Positions 16,566 through 24,192 of a DNA stretch of 64,000 nucleotides are shown here, in pieces; within the stretch, counting starts at the first letter, position 1, and every line of letters begins with the position of its first letter. Source of the stretch: CAVRRZ01 sp963723745 (lineage in GTDB: Bacteria; Actinomycetota; Actinomycetes; Mycobacteriales; Geodermatophilaceae); assembly GCA_963723745.1 (NCBI GenBank), contig CAVRRZ010000004.1, forward strand, positions 682,001 through 746,000, given 5' to 3'. The translations under genes and the position numbers were made by a program. The notes below the pieces were generated by a model that saw nothing but the letters and a program-made list of their open reading frames with translations, searched no databases and had not been told where the DNA came from.

Positions 16566-17033
16566 TCAGCCGTCGATGTAGCGGTCGCGCTCGACGACGA
16601 ACTGGCCCGTGGCGGTGTTGGCGTCGACGAACTCCGGCAGCATCGGGATGCGCACGGTCACGGTGACGCAGACCGAGAACTCTTCCCCCGGCGCGAGCGT
16701 CGGCGTGTAGCCGCCGGCGCCATCGCACCGGACGCCCGCGGCGGCGTAGGCCACCCGCACGTCCGCGGCGTCGACCGACTGGTCCTCCACCGCGATGCGG
16801 GCCGCGGCCTCGGCGCGCTCGAGACCGGTCGCCACATCGGGTGCGGTGCCGATCGCCCGGCCCGCCTCGCGCGCCGCCGCGGTCGAGGCGAACACCCCGC
16901 GCTGCACCGCCGAGAACCCGGCCACGATGTAGACCAGCGGCACGAACACCACGAGGGCGACGAACACGAACTCGACCAGCGCCGAGCCGCGCTCCTCCCG
17001 CAGCATGCCGAGCCGCGCACGCAGCCACTTCAC
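16566..17033 (-). CDS. TadE/TadG-type pseudopilin
   Basis: 155 residues. The N-terminus EERGSALVEFVFVALVVFVPLVYIV has the Glu-5-containing hydrophobic stretch of TadE-like minor pilins. The extracellular part carries two cysteines (VRCDGAGG and SVCVTVTVR). The GTG at 17033 overlaps the stop of the upstream TadE gene (GTGA), so the genes are coupled. Last gene of the operon. Confidence 0.85.
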   Translation of the reverse strand: MKWLRARLGMLREERGSALVEFVFVALVVFVPLVYIVAGFSAVQRGVFASTAAAREAGRAIGTAPDVATGLERAEAAARIAVEDQSVDAADVRVAYAAAGVRCDGAGGYTPTLAPGEEFSVCVTVTVRIPMLPEFVDANTATGQFVVERDRYIDG

Positions 17034-17446
17034 GCCGCCGACTCCTTGACCGACCGGCCGGTCACCGACAACGGCAGCAGGTTCCCCAGGGCCGGCAGCA
17101 TCGAGGGCACCGCGCCCTCGCAGCGGACGACGACCAGGGTCAGGCCGCTGCCGTCGACCTCCTCGCCCGACGTGCAGGCGAGACCTTCGGCGGTCTGCAC
17201 GGAGGTCGCCCCCGCGACGATCTCCACGGTGCGCGCGGCCCCCACGTTCGACGGCACATCGGCGTTGGCCGCGTACCGGGCGCCCTCCTGCGCGCTCGCC
17301 GTGACCACGTTGCGCACGTGCACGTACACGGCGACCTGCAGCACGGCCAGCAGCAGCCCGACGATCAGCACCGAGACCAGCACGAAGTCGACGACGGCAC
17401 TCCCCCGCTCGCCGTCGTCCCCTACCGCCGGGAGGTCAGCCCGCAC
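17030..17446 (-). CDS. TadE-type pseudopilin
   Basis: 138 residues, with ERGSAVVDFVLVSVLIVGLLLAVLQVAVYV as the processing site and helix; here Asp replaces the usual Glu after Val-Val. The extracellular part has ASAQEGARYAANAD, typical of TadE, and cysteines in GLACTSGEE and VVRCEGA. The GTG at 17446 lies within the 3' end of the preceding small pilin gene (11-bp overlap). Confidence 0.85.
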   Translation of the reverse strand: MRADLPAVGDDGERGSAVVDFVLVSVLIVGLLLAVLQVAVYVHVRNVVTASAQEGARYAANADVPSNVGAARTVEIVAGATSVQTAEGLACTSGEEVDGSGLTLVVVRCEGAVPSMLPALGNLLPLSVTGRSVKESAA

Positions 17447-17642
17447 TCGTGACGGAGGTCAGTGCGTTCTGCACCGCGGTGACGATCGCCTCGCGGAACG
17501 GGATGAGGATCGCCAGCACGAGCGCCGCCGTCATCACCGTGATCATGACCCAGCCGGGCACGTCGCCCCGTTCCGGTTCGGCACCTCGGACCCGGGCCGC
17601 GAGCGCGGCCAGGGCGGCGAGCAGGAATGCGAGCAGTCGCAT
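17436..17642 (-). CDS. Flp-like small pilin component
   Basis: 68 residues. A short N-terminal hydrophobic run is followed by AEPERGDVPGWVMITVMTAALVLAILIPFREAIVTAVQNALTS, the form of the small pilin-like protein found between tadC and tadE in actinobacterial Tad loci. GGAAGGA precedes the ATG at 17642 by about 5 nt. It may be the main structural subunit, but it lacks a canonical Flp G/XXXXEY site, so that is uncertain. Confidence 0.75.
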   Translation of the reverse strand: MRLLAFLLAALAALAARVRGAEPERGDVPGWVMITVMTAALVLAILIPFREAIVTAVQNALTSVTSAG

Positions 17643-17665
17643 CGGTCGTCCTTCCATCCGACGTC

Positions 17666-18607
17666 TCACCGGGCCAGCGAGACGATGCTGATCAGCCCCG
17701 GGAACAGGGCGAAGAGAACGGTCACCGGCAGCACCAGGAAGACGACCGGCACCATCATCTGGATCTCCTTGCGGCCGCCGGCTTCGAGCAGCCGGCGCTT
17801 GCCGGCCTCGCGGACGTCGGCGGCCTGGGCGCGCAGCACCTCGGCGAGCGGAGTTCCTCGCTCGATCGCCACGAGCAGGCCGTCGATGAACCGCGCCAGC
17901 GGCTCGAGCGACGTCCGGTCGGCGACCTGCTGGAGCGCCTCGGTGAGCGGGAGCCCGGCCCGGGCGCGGCCCAATGCCGCCGCCAGCTCGCGCGCCAGTT
18001 CTCCGCCGGAGAGCCGGGTGACCCGAGCGATCGCCGCGGCCGGGCCCTCACCGGCGGTGACCGCCAGGGCGAGGAGCTCGGCGACGACGGGGAACTCGGC
18101 GAGCAGGAGCTCCTCCCGCCGGCGCACCTGCTGGGTCAGCCACCAGTCACGGCCGAGCACCCCGCCGAGCAGGCCGGCCACGCAGAGCAGCCCGCCCGAG
18201 AGGATGTTGAGGCTGCCGGCGGCGAGGGCGCCGACGGCGGCCAGCAGCGTGCCGCCCAGGAGGCCGAGCCCGCCCCAGACGACCTGCTCGACCCGGAAGT
18301 CATCGACCGTCGTGTCCGTGGCCAGCGCGTCGAGCCGACGACGCACCGCGGCCCGCCCCCCGAGCAGTCGGTCGACGACACGCGCGCCGTCGGACACGGC
18401 CGGGCCGAACACCCGGCGGACGGCGGACAGCAGGCCGGGCTCGGTCGCCGTGCCCAGCAGCCGGGACGGCGACGGGGTGTCGTGCACGTAGGGCGCGATC
18501 CGGTCGACCAGCCGGACCGAGCGGAAGGGCGGGGCGTAACTGATGGCGAGGACGAGCCCGACGGCCGCGGTCAGCCCGAGCAGCATGCCGACGAGGGAAG
18601 GACTCAC
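17666..18607 (-). CDS. tadC: Type II/IV pilus inner-membrane protein TadC
   Basis: 313 residues with a T2SS-F domain. Helices lie at the N-terminus (VGMLLGLTAAVGLVLAISYA), the centre (LGLLGGTLLAAVGALAAGSL) and the C-terminus (MVPVVFLVLPVTVLFALFPGL); the domain core reads ELLLAEFPVVAELLALAVTAGEG. TadC pairs with TadB as the platform of the Tad secretion motor. The GTG at 18607 overlaps the tadB stop. Confidence 0.9.
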   Translation of the reverse strand: MSPSLVGMLLGLTAAVGLVLAISYAPPFRSVRLVDRIAPYVHDTPSPSRLLGTATEPGLLSAVRRVFGPAVSDGARVVDRLLGGRAAVRRRLDALATDTTVDDFRVEQVVWGGLGLLGGTLLAAVGALAAGSLNILSGGLLCVAGLLGGVLGRDWWLTQQVRRREELLLAEFPVVAELLALAVTAGEGPAAAIARVTRLSGGELARELAAALGRARAGLPLTEALQQVADRTSLEPLARFIDGLLVAIERGTPLAEVLRAQAADVREAGKRRLLEAGGRKEIQMMVPVVFLVLPVTVLFALFPGLISIVSLAR

Positions 18608-19458
18608 TGGAGCACCCGCACGTCCTGGGGCAGCCGGCCGATGCGAAGCATGACCCGGTAGGCCACCAGGCAGACCGCCCCGCCGACGACCAGGATCGCC
18701 GTGCCGACCGGCGAGTCGTACGCGGCCAGCGTCGTCGACTGGGTGGCGAGGAGCAGCAGGACGACCCACGGGGCGGCGACCGCCAGCCGCGCCGCCTGCA
18801 CGACCCAGCCCTGCCGCGTCTCCAGCTCGGCGCGGGCCCGCGCGTCCTCGCGGAGGAAGCCGGCCAGCGTCCGCAGCACCCGGCCGAGGTCGCTGCCACC
18901 CACTTCCCGCGCCACCCGCAGCGTCTCGACGATCCGGTCACCGACCGGGTCGGCCAGGTCGTTCTTCAGCCGGTCGAGCGCCGGACCGAAGCGACCGCTG
19001 GACCGGTAGTCGGCCGCGAAGCGGGCGAACGGCGGCCGCAGCACCTCGGGCCCCCGGGTGGCCAGTGCCGACAGGGACTCCGGCAGGGACAGGCCCGCGC
19101 GGACGGCCGAGGCGAGGTTGTCGACGACCTCGGGCCAGACCTCGCGCAGGTCGGCGCGGCGCCTCGCCGCCAACCGGCGCACCTGCGCGTAGGGCAGCAG
19201 GAAGCCGAACAACCCGAAGACGAGGCTGACCGTCACGGTGGAGGTGGTCAGCAGGACGACGACGGTGGCCAGCAACCCCAGGCCGATCTGGATCGCGAGC
19301 AGCTGCGCCGCGTTGATACCGGTCAGACCCGCGGCCGCGAGGGCCTGGGCCCGGCGGCCGGGCCGCCGGACGCTCGACGGCCGGGGCGCCCGAGGACCGC
19401 TGCGCCAGATCAGCAGCAGCCCGACGCCGAGCACCAGGCCGAGGAGGGCGCCGGTCAT
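18604..19458 (-). CDS. tadB: Type II/IV pilus inner-membrane protein TadB
   Basis: 284 residues with a T2SS-F domain (WPEVVDNLASAVRAGLSLPESL and FGPALDRLKNDLADPVGDRI) and four hydrophobic helices at both ends. It acts with TadC as the membrane platform that TadA drives. The ATG at 19458 overlaps the tadA stop by 4 bp (ATGA), and its stop overlaps tadC, so tadABC are strictly coupled. Confidence 0.92.
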   Translation of the reverse strand: MTGALLGLVLGVGLLLIWRSGPRAPRPSSVRRPGRRAQALAAAGLTGINAAQLLAIQIGLGLLATVVVLLTTSTVTVSLVFGLFGFLLPYAQVRRLAARRRADLREVWPEVVDNLASAVRAGLSLPESLSALATRGPEVLRPPFARFAADYRSSGRFGPALDRLKNDLADPVGDRIVETLRVAREVGGSDLGRVLRTLAGFLREDARARAELETRQGWVVQAARLAVAAPWVVLLLLATQSTTLAAYDSPVGTAILVVGGAVCLVAYRVMLRIGRLPQDVRVLQ

Positions 19459-20690
19459 CGCCCCTCGCCGAGCAGCGCCGGCAGGTCGAAGCCGGCCGCG
19501 GCGAAGCGGTCGGCGTGCGGCGGGTACCCGTCGGCACGCACCAGCCGCCCGTCGCGCGAGGTGAAGACGTCGGCGGTCTCGATCACCCCGCCCTCGGCGC
19601 GGCCGGGGAGCGCCACGATCTCGCGCACCCGCCGGTGCCCGTCGGCGTCGGTGCCCACGTGCACGACCAGGTCGACGCTCGAGGCGACGGTCGGGACGAC
19701 GAACGCCGTCCCGATGTTCTCGCCCGCCAGCAACGGGAGGGTGCACATCTTGACCACGGCCTCGCGGGCGCTGTTGGCGTGCAGGGTGCACATGCCCGGC
19801 AGGCCGCTGTTGAGCGCGATCAGCAGGTCGAGGCACTCCTCCTGGCGCACCTCGCCGACGACGATGCGGGACGGCCGCATCCGCAGCGCCTCCTTGACCA
19901 GCCGGCGCAGCGGGATCTCACCCGTGCCCTCGAGATTGGCCTGGCGGGTCTGCATCGAGACGACGTCGGGCAGGGGCACCCGCAGCTCGAAGACCTCTTC
20001 GCAGGTGACCACCCGCTCGCGCGCCGGGATGGCCGCGCACAGGCAGTTGAGCAGCGTCGTCTTGCCGGCCTGCGTACCGCCGGCGACGAGGATGTTCAGA
20101 CCGGCCGCAACGGCCGCCTCCAGGAACCTCGCGGCCTGCGCGGTCAGCGTGCCGAGCGCGACGAGCTCGTCGAGCGAATGCGCCTGCAGCACGAACTTGC
20201 GGATGTTGACCGCCATGTGCCGGCGGGTGATGTCGGGGATGACCACGTGCAGCCGCGACCCGTCGGGCAGCGTCGCGTCGACGAATGGCTGGCTCATGTC
20301 GATGCGCCGTCCGGACGTCCGCAGCATTCGCTCGACCAGGTCGGCCAGCTCACCGGGGGCGAGGATGGTGGTGGTCAGCTCCGACCGGCCACGGCGGGCG
20401 ACGAACACCCGGCCGGGCTCGTTGACCCAGACCTCCTCCACCTCCGGGTCGTCCAGCCACCGCTGCAGCGGGCCGTAGCCGGCCACCCGGTCCAGAACGT
20501 CACGGACGACGGACTCCGGGTCGGCGATCGGCGGCAACGCCGAGGTCAGCGATCGCTCGGAGTAGTCGGCGACGACGTCGCGCACCAGCACGCGCACCGG
20601 CCCCGGATCGGTGAACGGGTCGAGACCGCGGCGCCGGATCAGCTCGCGGACCTCGCCGTCCACGACATCCAATGCGCTCGGCACACCCAC
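19455..20690 (-). CDS. tadA: Tad pilus assembly ATPase TadA
   Basis: 411 residues of the secretion-ATPase (VirB11/GspE-like) family, the motor of Flp-type pilus assembly. It shows the N-terminal domain (RVAGYGPLQRWLDDPEVEEV), Walker A GGTQAGKTT (about residue 203), Asp box VVTCEEVFELRV, Walker B SRIVVGEVRQEE and the His box GMCTLHANSAREAV. First gene of the operon tadA-tadB-tadC-flp-tadE-tadE. Genes for TadZ/CpaE, CpaB and a prepilin peptidase are not next to it. GTG start at 20690; three TAAGGAAC-type repeats precede it. Confidence 0.95.
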   Translation of the reverse strand: MGVPSALDVVDGEVRELIRRRGLDPFTDPGPVRVLVRDVVADYSERSLTSALPPIADPESVVRDVLDRVAGYGPLQRWLDDPEVEEVWVNEPGRVFVARRGRSELTTTILAPGELADLVERMLRTSGRRIDMSQPFVDATLPDGSRLHVVIPDITRRHMAVNIRKFVLQAHSLDELVALGTLTAQAARFLEAAVAAGLNILVAGGTQAGKTTLLNCLCAAIPARERVVTCEEVFELRVPLPDVVSMQTRQANLEGTGEIPLRRLVKEALRMRPSRIVVGEVRQEECLDLLIALNSGLPGMCTLHANSAREAVVKMCTLPLLAGENIGTAFVVPTVASSVDLVVHVGTDADGHRRVREIVALPGRAEGGVIETADVFTSRDGRLVRADGYPPHADRFAAAGFDLPALLGEGR

Positions 20691-20697
20691 CCCCGTT

Positions 20698-20740
20698 TAC
20701 GGAACCGACCAGTCGTAAGGAACACGGACTGTAAGGAACC
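20698..20740. promoter_or_regulatory. Three direct repeats upstream of tadA
   Basis: TACGGAACC at 20698, TAAGGAACA at 20716 and TAAGGAACC at 20732, spaced 18 and 16 bp, within 50 bp of the tadA start. The regular spacing of one to two helical turns suggests a regulator binding site overlapping the tad promoter. Confidence 0.5.
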
Positions 20741-21042
20741 GGGGCGTTCGCCGGTGGCGGTCCAACCCGAACTGTGGACAACGTGACGCTCTGTGGAGAG
20801 CAAGACCACCCGGTCAGGTGACCGGCCGCTGGTCAGCAGCGTCGACAGAGCTCCGACCACGCCGACGAGCATCCGGCTGCGGCTGCCGATAAGCAGGGCG
20901 TGGCACCCGTCAATTCGCCGACCGCGCAGACCGCCGTCGGGCCGACTGCTCACCGCCTCGTCCGCGCACCGTTGCCGAGCTGGGCAACCGGCTCGTCCGC
21001 AGCCCCCCGCGTGCGGGCGACCGACGCGGACGGCCTCGCGTC
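20741..21042. other. Divergent intergenic region, no gene seen
   Basis: About 300 bp between tadA and the Ltp-repeat gene. It contains TGTGGACAA at 20773-20781, a perfect match to the actinobacterial DnaA box, but only one copy. No coding signal was found. Confidence 0.45.
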
Positions 21043-21771
21043 GTGACCGCCCACTTCCCGCCCCCGGGCCCGCCCCCTCAGGGCCCGCCGCCGTCGGGAC
21101 CCCCGTTCCAGGGACCGCCGTTCCAGGGACCCCCGTTCCAGGGACCCCCCTTCCAAGGCCCCCCGCCTCACGGGCCGCCCCCCGGCTGGTCGCCGCAGGG
21201 GCCTCCGCCGGGGCCGCTCGGGCAGCCGCCGAACCCGAAGAAGCCGGACTGGGTTCGTTGGGGCCTCGCCGCCCTGTCACTCCTGCTCTTCGTGGCCCTC
21301 CTGGGCAGCCTCGCCGGGACGGACCCGCAGACGGCGGGGTCCCGGGCCGCGCCCACGGTCACGGAGACGGTGACGGTGACGAGCCGCGCCCCGGCACCTG
21401 CGCCGAGAACGGCCACCGAGACCCCCGAGCCCGAACCCACCCCGGCCCCGGTACCCACTTCCGAGCCCGAGCCGGAGCCCGAGTTGTCGTCGGGGCAGCA
21501 GAACGCCCTGAGCAAGGCCGCGGACTACCTGGACTACACGGCCTTCTCGAAGTCGGGTCTGGTCCAGCAGCTCGAGTTCGAGGGCTTCTCCAACGCGGAC
21601 GCCGTCTGGGCGGTCAACTTCCTGGGTGTGGACTGGAACCAGCAGGCGGCGAAGAAGGCCGAGGAGTACCTCGAGTACACGAGCTTCTCCAAGTCGGGCC
21701 TCATCGAGCAGCTGGAGTTCGAAGGCTTCACCGCCGCGCAGGCTCGGTTCGGGGCGGACGCCGCCTACTGA
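21043..21771 (+). CDS. Proline-rich membrane protein with two Ltp (host-surface lipoprotein) repeats
   Basis: 242 residues. The N-terminal 70 residues are Pro/Gly-rich, with four tandem FQGPP units from a 15-bp DNA repeat at about 21109-21160. A membrane helix follows (WGLAALSLLLFVALLGSLAG), then a Thr/Pro/Glu stalk (ETPEPEPTPAPVPTSEPEPE) and two 47-residue repeats, each with YLDYTAFSKSGLVQQLEFEGF-like sequence. These are the Ltp domains known from a temperate-phage lipoprotein that blocks DNA entry during superinfection. Here no lipobox is present and the protein is membrane-anchored instead. Host role unknown. GTG start; ribosome site weak. Confidence 0.85.
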   Translation: MTAHFPPPGPPPQGPPPSGPPFQGPPFQGPPFQGPPFQGPPPHGPPPGWSPQGPPPGPLGQPPNPKKPDWVRWGLAALSLLLFVALLGSLAGTDPQTAGSRAAPTVTETVTVTSRAPAPAPRTATETPEPEPTPAPVPTSEPEPEPELSSGQQNALSKAADYLDYTAFSKSGLVQQLEFEGFSNADAVWAVNFLGVDWNQQAAKKAEEYLEYTSFSKSGLIEQLEFEGFTAAQARFGADAAY

Positions 21772-21930
21772 TCGCTCTGCCGGTGCGCGGCTGACTTCCG
21801 GAGTGCCGGCACGCCCGCATCCGGTGCGGCTCGGGGGTCGGCTCAGTGAGCCGCGACGGACTCCCTGTACGTCCGGCAGGGCCGAGAGGACGCTGCCGGA
21901 ACCGACCGAGTCCGCGCAGAGGAGATCACC

Positions 21931-22311
21931 ATGGCGAAGACCGCGCTGGGTCTGACGAAGCGGCAGCACGTGCAGGTGCTGGGCGGCAGCGCTGCCGCGT
22001 TCGGGGCAGCCGGTGTCCTCGCACCTCGGGTGCTGGGGGCGGCCTACGGCGTCCCGCCGACGCCGCACACGACGCAACTGCTACGCCTGTTCGGCAGCCG
22101 AATGCTCGCGCTGGCCGCGTGGACCGTCACCGCCCGGACGAAGGAGGAGACCGACCGGTTGCTGGCGGTCGCCGCGGGGATGAACGGCGTCGACACCCTG
22201 ACCGCGCTCAGGTCGGCGAGGGGAACGGGCAGGGCGACCGCGCTGCGGGCCGCGGCCACGAGCGGCGCCTTCGCCGCCCTCGCCTTCGTGGTCCGCTCAC
22301 TGGACGACTGA
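21931..22311 (+). CDS. DUF4267-like membrane protein
   Basis: 126 residues. After MAKTALGLTKRQHVQVLGGS it has hydrophobic helices (AAAFGAAGVLAPRVLGAAYG, FGSRMLALAAWTVTA, SGAFAALAFVVRSL) and the motif LRLFGSRMLALAAW with GMNGVDTL, which fits DUF4267-type proteins. GAGGAGATC lies 4 nt before the ATG. Function unknown. Confidence 0.75.
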   Translation: MAKTALGLTKRQHVQVLGGSAAAFGAAGVLAPRVLGAAYGVPPTPHTTQLLRLFGSRMLALAAWTVTARTKEETDRLLAVAAGMNGVDTLTALRSARGTGRATALRAAATSGAFAALAFVVRSLDD

Positions 22312-22453
22312 CTCGTCGGGTCCGGCGGAGTCCGGACGGCGGACCATCAAGGACCTCGCGTACCGATGGCCGCTCACCGGCCGATCTGTGGACATCGAGA
22401 ACGCTTGTGAACAGCACAACGGGCCGGTCGGGCGGGCGGGCCATGATCCGAGC

Positions 22454-22780
22454 ATGGAGCGGCAGCTCCACGCACCGGCGATCCTCGGGGCCGAGGTGGC
22501 GTCGGCAGTGCGGACGATGGTGCGCCGAGGAGCGCTGACCGAGATCACCGCACGGACGGCCGCGCGACGGGCGGCCGATCTCCGCGCACGGCACTATCCG
22601 TTCGAACCGTTCCTCGACCGCGCGTGGGAGCTCCGCGACAACCTCACCGTCCACGACGCGTGGTACGTCGCTCTCGCCGAAACCCTGGGCGCCCCGCTCG
22701 TCACCGGCGACGAGCGGCTCCGCCGAGCCGACGGCCCGCGCTGCCCCGTTCTCTCCCCCGCGGAAGCGCTCGCCGCCTGA
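22454..22780 (+). CDS. Orphan PIN-domain protein, N-terminus missing
   Basis: 108 residues matching the latter part of VapC-type PIN domains: LHAPAILGAEVASAVRTMVRRG (second acidic residue), FLDRAWELRDNLTVHDAWYVALAE (third) and LVTGDERLRRA (fourth). The first strand with its catalytic Asp (VDAS in intact proteins) is absent in any frame upstream, and no antitoxin gene adjoins. It may be a remnant, or start at the GTG at 22388 with an unrelated N-terminus. The ATG at 22454 is 6 nt from CATGAT. Without the first acidic residue nuclease activity is doubtful. Confidence 0.6.
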   Translation: MERQLHAPAILGAEVASAVRTMVRRGALTEITARTAARRAADLRARHYPFEPFLDRAWELRDNLTVHDAWYVALAETLGAPLVTGDERLRRADGPRCPVLSPAEALAA

Positions 22781-22914
22781 GCGGGACCAGGCCAGAACCG
22801 GCCGACGTTCGCAGCGACAGGGGTGCATCACCGCGAGCCGGGTGCGACGGAGTGCCGCAAGATCGGCGTCCCGCCGTCGTCAGATCGTCATGTTCCTCCG
22901 GCACGCTGTAGCTC

Positions 22915-23139
22915 ATGACGGCGATCCTGCAGACGAGCACCTACGCCTCCGCGGTGGCGCACCGGCTGAGCTCCCTGAGCTCCAGTCGCGGGGACGTCGT
23001 CCATGCGGTTGCGCGGCCGGTGGTCGACGGCCTCGACCAGTCGGTGTGCGGGGTGCTGGTGAGCGCAGTCGCCGCGCGCGACTGGCTCGCCGTCCCGGCC
23101 GCCGGCCGGTGCCAGGAGTGCGCGCGCATCACCGGCTGA
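22915..23139 (+). CDS. Hypothetical small protein
   Basis: 74 residues, MTAILQTSTYASAVAHRLSS to GRCQECARITG, with no membrane segment. The C-terminal CQEC pair might bind metal. No ribosome site is evident and no family was recognised, so it is offered with reserve. The surrounding 22781-23233 holds nothing else coding. Confidence 0.4.
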   Translation: MTAILQTSTYASAVAHRLSSLSSSRGDVVHAVARPVVDGLDQSVCGVLVSAVAARDWLAVPAAGRCQECARITG

Positions 23140-23180
23140 CGGTCGCACGAGGACCGCTCGCCCCGCCGTGTCATCCGGCG

Positions 23181-23186
23181 TAGCGT
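23181..23186 (+). promoter_or_regulatory. TAGCGT -10 box of micro-protein gene
   Basis: The string CGTAGCGTC, 48 bp before the ATG at 23234, is identical to the one at 12101-12109 upstream of the paralogous gene. Confidence 0.45.
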
Positions 23187-23233
23187 CCCCCGCCACGGGG
23201 CCACCACTCCCGTCCTCCTCCCAGGAGCACGCC

Positions 23234-23389
23234 ATGGGCGACAAGTCACCGCACGACGCGCACCACGCGAAGAAGTCGGCCAAGTCCATCAAGGAGAAGC
23301 GGGCCGAACGCCGTGGCAAGGCCCATGAGACGCCGTCCCAGTTGCAGCAGCTGACCACCTCCGAACGGGACCACCGCCGGCACGCCTGA
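23234..23389 (+). CDS. Lys/Arg-rich micro-protein, paralogue of 12155
   Basis: 51 residues, basic. It shares DKSP, KKSAKSIKEKRAERRGK, PSQ and QLT with the protein at 12155. The C-terminal DHRRHA differs. AGGAG lies 7 nt before the ATG. Two copies in 11 kb, each alone and each with the same upstream box, suggest a conserved housekeeping or stress role, but nothing in the sequence states which. Confidence 0.8.
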   Translation: MGDKSPHDAHHAKKSAKSIKEKRAERRGKAHETPSQLQQLTTSERDHRRHA

Positions 23390-23404
23390 CCCAAGGATCC
23401 GGCC

Positions 23405-23470
23405 TCAGGCCGGGCGACCGAGCACCCGCTCCGCGACCAGCGTGCGGATGAGTGCCTTCGCGCCGTTCAC
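23405..23470 (-). pseudogene. 21-codon frame resembling the start of an acetolactate-synthase-like enzyme
   Basis: GTG at 23470 overlaps the stop of the DUF1028 gene (GTGA) and opens a frame VNGAKALIRTLVAERVLGRPA. The first 13 residues resemble the opening of thiamine-diphosphate enzymes of the acetolactate synthase group, but the frame stops at 23405. It could be the remnant of a lost downstream gene in the operon or a micro-ORF that only looks similar. Confidence 0.35.
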
Positions 23471-24153
23471 CCGTCCTCCCCCAGCAGCTCGCGGGCGTTG
23501 GCCCCCATCGGGTCGCGCCGGGTCGGCAGCTTCAGCACCTCGGGCACGAAGTCGCTGCGGTACTCGTCGACGAGCTCGCGCAGCCGTTTCGCCGGGTCGA
23601 TCTCGGAGTCGACCCGCACGTCCCACAGCGGGTAGGCCTCGTCGCCGAGCACGAGCACGTGCCCCGACCGGGCGCCCTCGGTGTCCGCCCCGGTGGCCTC
23701 GCCGGCCTCCACGGCGCGCATCAGCCGCTCGGCCAGGTCCTGTCCGGCGTCGGCGGTGAACGCGTCGAGCGCCGCCTCCAGGGTCTCCGGTCCGACCAGC
23801 CGGTTGCCGGCCACGACGACTCCCTCGGCCTCGACGTGCCCGGACCAGGGAAGGGTCTGCGCGCCGGTGAAGGCCGCCGTGCCCCCGTCCCGGTCGACGA
23901 GGCTGCACTGGCGGACCGCCCGGCCGGGATCGCGCCGGACCACCTCGGCCAGCGCCGCGGGCGCGTCGAGGCCCTCGGTCAGCAGCCGCAGTCCGTCGAT
24001 CGCCAGGTACGGGTTCGTCGCGGCCTGCGAGGCCGCGGCACCGACCCGCGGGGAGGCGTGGCCGACGAGCTTGCCCACGCCCATGACCGCGGTGAGCGCG
24101 CCGACGCCGAACTGTCCGGTCCTGGCGCACCGGGCCACGATGGAGAAGGTCAT
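23467..24153 (-). CDS. DUF1028 family Ntn-hydrolase-like protein
   Basis: 228 residues. It starts MTFSIVARCARTGQFGVGAL and continues VRQCSLVDRDGGTAAFTG and GVVVAGNRLVGPETLEA, the DUF1028 pattern. Members look like N-terminal-nucleophile hydrolases, with the residue after Met-Thr-Phe as a candidate nucleophile; their substrate is unknown. A GGAGGGGG sequence lies a few bases before the ATG at 24153. Confidence 0.88.
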   Translation of the reverse strand: MTFSIVARCARTGQFGVGALTAVMGVGKLVGHASPRVGAAASQAATNPYLAIDGLRLLTEGLDAPAALAEVVRRDPGRAVRQCSLVDRDGGTAAFTGAQTLPWSGHVEAEGVVVAGNRLVGPETLEAALDAFTADAGQDLAERLMRAVEAGEATGADTEGARSGHVLVLGDEAYPLWDVRVDSEIDPAKRLRELVDEYRSDFVPEVLKLPTRRDPMGANARELLGEDG

Positions 24154-24192
24154 GGGCCCCCTCCTGCCCCGCCGGGGCACCAGAGGAAACGG

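Noticed and set aside
20773..20781. TGTGGACAA, a perfect DnaA-box match upstream of the tad operon
   Set aside because: Only one copy, no dnaA/dnaN nearby and no AT-rich region, so an origin is not supported; a chance match is likely.
21043..21771. Prophage or phage remnant
   Set aside because: Ltp repeats alone do not make a prophage; no integrase, terminase, capsid or attachment-site repeats were seen.
22388..22780. VapBC toxin-antitoxin module
   Set aside because: No antitoxin gene precedes or follows and the PIN domain is incomplete.
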